From Zoroaster sp. YZ-2022 (lineage: Eukaryota; Echinodermata; Asteroidea; Forcipulatida; Zoroasteridae), in contig CM055819.1 of the NCBI GenBank assembly GCA_029582265.1, positions 8,740,135-8,804,134 of the forward strand: 64,000 bases of DNA, read 5' to 3'. A program made the position numbers and the translations under genes. Each line of letters starts with the position of its first letter. Position 1 is the first letter of the stretch. The notes beneath the pieces were generated by a model that worked only from the letters and a program-made list of their open reading frames with translations, did not search any database and was not told the DNA's origin. Shown one piece after another: positions 58,190-64,000 of this stretch.

Positions 58190-59120
58190 GGCCAAAAAAA
58201 ATGTTGAGTTGCCCTCCAGTGAAAATATTTGAAGGGGTCGGTCGGTCGGGATTTTTTTTTCTCCTTGACTGTCATTTTAAGATTGAAATGCATTGGAACT
58301 GAAACCATATACCATGTTTTTCAAAGACAATGATCTAGCAGTATGCACAAGTACCTAAAGAATAAAAAGACATCACACATTCAACTTTATAATAATCTTT
58401 CAACAACTTTATTTCAACATTTCATACACTTGTTTCTAGCACTTTTGTTCTTAACAACTTTATGCATCCCATTGGTTGACATATAATAATAATAATAATA
58501 ATGTGTGGACGTACGTATCCACCAACTGAGTGGTGCTCAAGGCGCATTATATTATTACCCCTGCTCATAAGGCTCATAAATCATTCCTGAAACCATCTCA
58601 GTTCCCTGGGGAGTATACAGCTCAATTGCTGCCATTACAGCGCATATAGGGCTAATCAACCAACTCTGCCCTCACAGGTACCCATTTAACCCCTGGGTGG
58701 AGAGAAGCAATTATGGTTAAGTGTCTTGTTCAAGGACACAAGTGTCACGGCCGGGATTCGAACCCACATTCTGCTGCTAACACCAGAACTTGAGTCCGGT
58801 AAGCTAGACCGCTCGGCCACGACATTTGTATACCTATCAGCAAGGAATTTTGCTTCAGAGTAAAAGTATCCCAAGCATTTTTGTTGTACTGTTAGGCCTA
58901 AACACAGGTTTTGTTTTGTTTATATTTTGAGACTTGGGTACCAGTAAATTTGAAGTGGAAAATTTCACAAATCAAACGTATTATGTTTTATACACAGAAA
59001 ATTGGTAAGTCTCATTAATAAATAGGCCTATGAATGACGGGAAAAAGAAAAAGAAACCGACCCGAGATTTCAGCACTTTTGGGTCGGTCGGTAGAGGGCA
59101 ACTCAACATTTGTTTTGGCC
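58190..59120 (+). mobile_element. Harbinger-like element with TTA target, SINE inside
   Basis: TTA at 58187-58189 and 59121-59123. Ends GGCCAAAAAAAATGTTGAGT and (reverse) GGCCAAAACAAATGTTGAGT, both followed by tgccctc and ggtcggtcgg blocks. The interior is interrupted by a SINE (58485-58820). No transposase frame. Confidence 0.87.
58485..58820 (-). mobile_element. SINE family A inserted in the Harbinger-like element
   Basis: (ATA)n tail at the left, A box TGGCCGAGCGGTCTAGC and B box GGTTCGAATCCC on the minus strand. The corresponding position at about 38620 lacks it. Confidence 0.87.
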
Positions 59121-60159
59121 TTATGTCATCCAAGGTTGAGTCCTTTTAGCTTTATAAACAGTTTTAGAATCAAATGGGAAATGGAAATTATAAGCTGCTG
59201 GCTGCGGTAATGGCTTGAAGGTTTGAGCAAGGAGGAAATGTATACGGACGGGGGAGTCAAGGGGGGACCGGGGCATAGCAAGCCAGTGGCGGGAAAGGAA
59301 GAGTAAGGTCCAAGGCTGAGGAGGGTTTTGAATTGGACACATTTCTAGTCTTCAGGAGGTTCTAGCATGAATGCACAGTTGAAAGAAGATATAACACTAG
59401 CACATAGGGACAGATCCAAAAAAGAGGGGCATACGAAAACACATGGCAAATTTAAATGATGATGATCAAAAAAGGGTGCACGTTCCCCTTTCACACCTCG
59501 CCCACCTTTCTTTAATGTACCATAGGTGTGATATGTATCCCCTATTTTCCGTGTGCCCCCCCCCCCATGTTGTTTACCAGCCTGGATATGCCACTGATCG
59601 ATCTACATTGTACTCAGATGGGCATAGTGGAGCGAAAAGACAGAAGGGGTCTCCCAGCGCCACCTATATGTTATTATACTCAGACAACAAACAGGGCAAT
59701 GACCAACTATTTGAATTCTCGCCACAGCTTGACACTGCAATTTATTTAAATGCAAACCTGCAAACTAAACATCAAATGTAATAACACCAAATAGACAATA
59801 ATTTTGAAAATGGCAAGGAGCCGGATACCGGACACAGGGCAAACCGGCATGGACAAACGCACAGGACATACATGTAACAGATGGACTACCACGTCCATCC
59901 AACATAAATTTATGAACCATTCGTTCATAATCGCATGTGGCCACAACAAGTACAACCATGTCCTTACCAACATAAAACACAATGGACTACCACGCCCATG
60001 TGTATCCACACACAACACCACATGAACACTTGGGGTCCATTCGGTCCAATGACCCCGATACGGGTCGAAAACCCGACCTCCACAAGTGAACAGCCTGTCA
60101 ACACACCTTGCCTTAACCATCCAACTATGCACACAGTGCACCTATATAAGTATTTTAAA

Positions 60160-61660
60160 AACATACACAAATTGTTATTCCCCAAGTTGGAAAACGAGGG
60201 GGAAAAGGATGGCCCCGAAGGAACCGCCGGGCACCCTAAATCTAACTTTACCGTTAATTAACTAATATAAAGTGTAACCCAGTCCTACTAACACATCAGA
60301 AATTCCCCAAGTTGGAAAACGAGGGGGACAGTTAAGATAGCCCGACCGAAACCCGGAAGGCACTATCGTAATAAAAATTACATAACCTTGGCCTTTACAA
60401 GTAGAAATTACTTGATACAATTTGACCTACAAAATTAAATTATAATACTTCAAATATTTTTCTGTCATTTTCTGCAAAAAACTGCCAAACGCGCAACGCG
60501 CGCCCCAAGAAAATTGACAGAACCCCAAACAGCAAACCCACAGGCAAAAATTAAAGAGTATTAATACAAGCAGTGAAATTATCACAAAAAACAGCATTGC
60601 CAGCTTCCGAGAGAAGGACACCATCAAACCTATAGAGTGACAAATCTGACCAAATGAACTGTGGGTGCCGCAAAACCGGAAAAAGCAACGGACAGCAATC
60701 TAGAAATCTCACCCACTACCAAAGGACTGAAAGAGCTGGAATTGGTGTCATCACCAGATCGGCATTAGGAGCTGCAGCCCGAAAGCGGTCCATCACCCTG
60801 GCCGTTAGCATGGTTAGCACTTCCCTGCACTTCCTCAGCATTTATAGCAGGAACGGGAGCAAGGTTGCCGGAGACTCTTGTCCGAGTCCTCTTGGGCGGC
60901 GGCGGCTCCATGCCCTCAGCAAAACGTGCCGGCGCACGAACTGCCCGCTTCGACCGCAGCATTCCGCATGAAACGAAAGTTACTAAATAAAACTTGTTAA
61001 GACTAAATTGTCAAAATCAAATGAAAAAGTCACTGAAGAAGAACAATTCTGTGAATTCCAGGCGAAGAAAAAGTCACTCCGTAGGCGCAACGTTTGCCCC
61101 CAAGCGTGAACTCCTGGAAAGTCTGGAAAAAATTCCGTAGCCTCCAAGCGAACACGGCAGCGAAGAAAAAGCACGGCGACGGTAGCCTCAGCAATCAAAG
61201 AGTCCGTGAAGAAAAATCCGTCGTCCTGGTCCTTTAGTAGCCTCCAAGCGAACACGAAAGCGAAGAATTATAAGGCATAAACGCCGACAGTGTCTTTAAT
61301 TGAACAGTCACTGGATTGCTGCAATTCCGTAGGCTCCAAGCAAACACAGCAAAGAAAAAGCACGAAGACGATAGCCTCAGCAATCAAACAGTCCTTGAAG
61401 AAGAAGACTCCGACACTCCGTTGCCTCCAGTCCAAGCGAACACCGAGAAGATCTTTAAATGTGTCAAAGCACCAAAGCCGATAGCTTCAAATGAATAAAT
61501 CAGTTATTGAAAGGCTGGAAAATCATGCCAGTCCGGCGAAAATTCCGTAGATGGTACATTGGTAGCCTCCAGCGAAGAAAAAAAACACGGAGACGGCAGC
61601 CCCAGCAATCAAACAGGCCGTTAGGAAGATGAATCCATCACTCAATAACAGTTAGACACA
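60160..61660. repeat. Internally repetitive block, origin unknown
   Basis: ccccaagttggaaaacgagg occurs at 60180 and 60307. Between about 61040 and 61620, a degenerate unit recurs at irregular spacing: ccgtagcctccaagcgaac, gcgaagaaaaagcacg, gcctcagcaatcaaa, gtccgtgaagaa. Richer in G+C than the surroundings. No conserved protein frame recognised on either strand. Confidence 0.6.
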
Positions 61661-62294
61661 AAGCGAACGCCGACCACGAAGAAATAGAGGAAGTATAGGG
61701 GCGTAGCCTCCAAGCTCAGTAGCACAAACCAGTGTATCCTCCGGAAAAACAAGATATGGGCACAAAAATGACATAGCTAGAACAGCTCCAGAACTAGAAG
61801 ATAGCTCGACCTTGCAGTTTGTTGTGGGCGAACAACCCGCCGCGAATGTAGCGGAGCACCAAGCCGACGAGTATGAACTACGGCCCATCCGGCCCAACGT
61901 CGCTCAGCGAATACAAATATAAAGATCCAAAGAAGCACCGGGATGAAGCAAAATAAACCGTAGAAAATCGTTCCCTGATATATCAATGCTGCTGAATAAC
62001 TCACACGGCAGCCAACAAAAAAGGAACCTTTCACCCTCGTGTAAGTAAAATCCGGAAAGATACGCTAAGCAAAGGAAAATCCGGTCAATTTGCCAGAGCA
62101 AATTGTTATAAATTTTGACTTAAATCACAAGCTGTGACAAAGTGACGCTAAGTCAGAAAAATTCCTTCCTAATTGAGAAAAAGCCCTGCAATTATTGCGC
62201 TCTCATTGGCTGCAAGTTCCAACTTATGAACCAATCAAACCACTTAGCAAATAACGCCTATGCTGATTGGTTGCCTGCGGATCCACCAAACCAG

Positions 62295-62302
62295 TATAAA
62301 TA
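62295..62302 (+). promoter_or_regulatory. Candidate TATA box
   Basis: TATAAATA in ccagtataaatagcttc, upstream of a short frame from ATG at 62355 that runs to a good donor (GAAAT|GTGAGT, 62476). Confidence 0.4.
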
Positions 62303-62354
62303 GCTTCACACACCAAAACTGCCAGAATGAACTAGCACGTCCAACTGTCAACAC

Positions 62355-62475
62355 CATGACAGTACATAAGCAAAAAGCCCAAAGCATGTATACATACAAA
62401 CACTTAACCGCAGGCACCACCGCTCGCAACATGGAACGCAATGTACATGTGTCAGGACAGAATACGGGGGAAATG
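62355..62475 (+). CDS. Possible short first exon, unrecognised
   Basis: ATG-initiated frame beginning MTVHKQKAQSMYTYKH and ending QNTGEM at a GTGAGT donor, about 50 bp after a TATA-like box. It could be the 5' exon of a gene or retroelement running rightwards, or chance. No downstream partner exon was identified. Confidence 0.25.
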
Positions 62476-62734
62476 TGAGTACCGAATGCTGAGTATAAAG
62501 CATTTGATCATAAAATTGATAAAATTAATTATTCTAGGATGAGTGAGGGTTATTACAAATTACCATCAGCTTTAGAAATTGCCATTGCCATAAAGGTTGA
62601 CCGAGGCATGCTCAGTAATAATTATTATATTAATACAAGGTGTACCCGTAAGAACTCAACAATAAATTTTAAATGGTTACGCAATCACAATAATTTAAAT
62701 GGTTTTTATAAATTCCGCTCCAAATACCAACAGG

Positions 62735-63010
62735 GATTGGTGGTGCACGCCAGTGGCGCTGAGTTTCAGTGCAGGCGACCCAGGTTCCAATCCAAGTGGT
62801 GCCACTATTTAAGTTTTAAATGATTACGCATCACGATTTATTTATGTAGTTTTAAATTCAACTTCAACTTCAAAGACCAACAGAATTGGTGGCGCAAGCT
62901 GTTAATTGCAGGTAGTTCCATACTGGTACGTCCGGGTTTGAATCCTGCTCCCAGTCACATAGGGACATGACAGCTGCTGGCTGCGGCAATGGATTGGCAT
63001 TTGAAGTTGA
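62735..63010 (+). mobile_element. tRNA-like SINE fragments, family H
   Basis: Two neighbouring units: ttggtggtgcacgccagtgg ... ggttccaatcc, and ttggtggcgcaagctgttaa ... gggtttgaatcctgc. They have A/B-box-like spacing and are followed by gctgctggctgcggcaatgg, which also occurs at 59190-59212. Confidence 0.55.
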
Positions 63011-63398
63011 ATTTGAATTCAAACCCAGGTCGTGTGCAATCAATCTGGCACCTTATTACACCACTACTTCACCTAAAATTTACGGCAGATAATTTCATCT
63101 TCATGTCAAGCAAAAAAAAAAAAATTCTGTAGCTCTCGTTTTTTAGTGAAGCTTTTTCACCAACAAAAAATCACAAGGGCATCACAAAGGATATACCACT
63201 CGCCTGTGTCAGCTGACAACTTTCTAATGCAAGTCGTGGAATGTGGGTAAGTTTACAGAGCACCACATCTGTTTTTAATAGTGTATGCTGATCTATCAGA
63301 TCATTTACCTCTTTTCCAGATTCAATCAATCAATTTGGTTCCACATTAGCATATTCGTCTAATATAGTGGTTTAAAGCCAGTGACTTTAAAATTGTTT

Positions 63399-64000
63399 TC
63401 ACTTCATCATTTTTTCAATAACCTGGTTCTCATCTTTCAAGCTGTGCTTATTCTTTTGCTTATTTATTACCTGCCTGTAGGTATTTTCTGTGATGCCTGA
63501 TTTTTTGTGATATCTGCTGTCTTTGTCGTAAGTGAGCTGTTTAATGAAACGAGCATCTTCTTGCTGACATACATGAGCGACCCAGTTGTATTGTTGGCCT
63601 CTGATAAAGTCTTCAATGTCTGAGATCCCGCAGATTCTCTTAATATCTTCATTTTTGTATCTGTATTTACAAAACTCACCCTCAGAACCATCCGCCCTTT
63701 TGTAAGAATTCACATTTTCTCCCTCTGGTGGCCTCCTTTCACTAATGATCTCAATAACAATATAAACGCCGACTCTAGCTTGTCAAAATGCCTTTGAGTG
63801 GGGCACCATGCCTGGCAACCGTATGTCATGACTGATCTGACCATTGCATTGAAAAACTGAACTCGGGTTTTCAGTTTTATCTTGTAATTGGTGTAGAATT
63901 GTTTAACCTCATAGAACTTGCAGGTGCCTGCGGTTATTCGTTTCTCGATTTCAACATCGCCGGTGGCACAGTCATTGTACATATTTGTCGACCCTAGATA
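63399..64000 (-). mobile_element. LINE ORF2 C-terminal fragment, continues past the window
   Basis: Minus strand: IEKRITAGTCKFYEVKQFYT, TRVQFFNAMVRSVMTYGCQA, FILLLRSLVKGG, then with a frame change at about 63712 NSYKRADGSEGEFCKYRYKN and YNWVAHVCQQEDARFIKQLT. This is the region after the RT domain in RTE/BovB- or L2-like elements. The frame break marks it as inactive. Confidence 0.8.

Overview
The window is eukaryotic, AT-rich and dominated by repeats. It carries two interpretable host genes on the + strand, both split into small exons with GT-AG introns and consistent codon phase. The gene content (a mesothelin/otoancorin-like GPI-anchored protein and a eukaryotic phosphomannomutase), the tRNA-headed SINEs and the many invertebrate-type MITEs point to a marine deuterostome invertebrate. 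An echinoderm, possibly a sea star, is my best guess; that is an inference from general resemblance and is not proven by the sequence.

Region 1 (about 0.7-29.7 kb): the 3' part of a mesothelin-like gene. Fourteen exons join in phase into 658 codons plus stop and end in a hydrophobic GPI-signal-like tail. Exon 7 is split by a 1,557-bp hAT-type transposon with perfect 15-bp ends and an exact 8-bp target duplication. The first intron (760-12519) holds an antisense, decayed multi-exon TNP2-type (CACTA/EnSpm-like) transposase pseudogene at about 4.0-10.1 kb, a 1.2-kb deleted transposon with a broken zinc-finger exon, a 377-bp hAT MITE and a 650-bp TTAA-flanked element. The second intron carries a roughly 20-copy 44-bp tandem array inside another TTAA-flanked element.

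Region 2 (29.7-35.9 kb): 3' UTR-like sequence, SINE and MITE fragments, and an ADP/ATP translocase pseudogene (32.7-33.7 kb) with an in-frame stop, frameshifts and loss of the middle carrier repeat.

Region 3 (35.95-53.6 kb): a complete 7-exon phosphomannomutase gene (252 aa, DxDGT motif intact). Its first intron is 8.3 kb and full of elements. Further introns hold a nested TTAA-in-TTAA insertion, a second copy of the 650-bp element, a mariner-like MITE, a 58-bp minisatellite, SINEs, a LINE 3' fragment and a 445-bp foldback element.

Region 4 (53.6-64 kb): no host gene recognised. It contains LINE reverse-transcriptase remnants from different lineages, a Harbinger-like element with a SINE inside it, and an unexplained internally repetitive block (about 60.1-62.5 kb) with a TATA box and a short putative first exon.

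The main pattern is a mobilome that can be dated within the window. Several insertions have exact target duplications, and some have an unoccupied paralogous site in the same window (11763-12412 against 55809-55812; 52677-53121 against about 48760; the SINE at 58485-58820 against about 38620). Many non-autonomous families here use TTAA targets.
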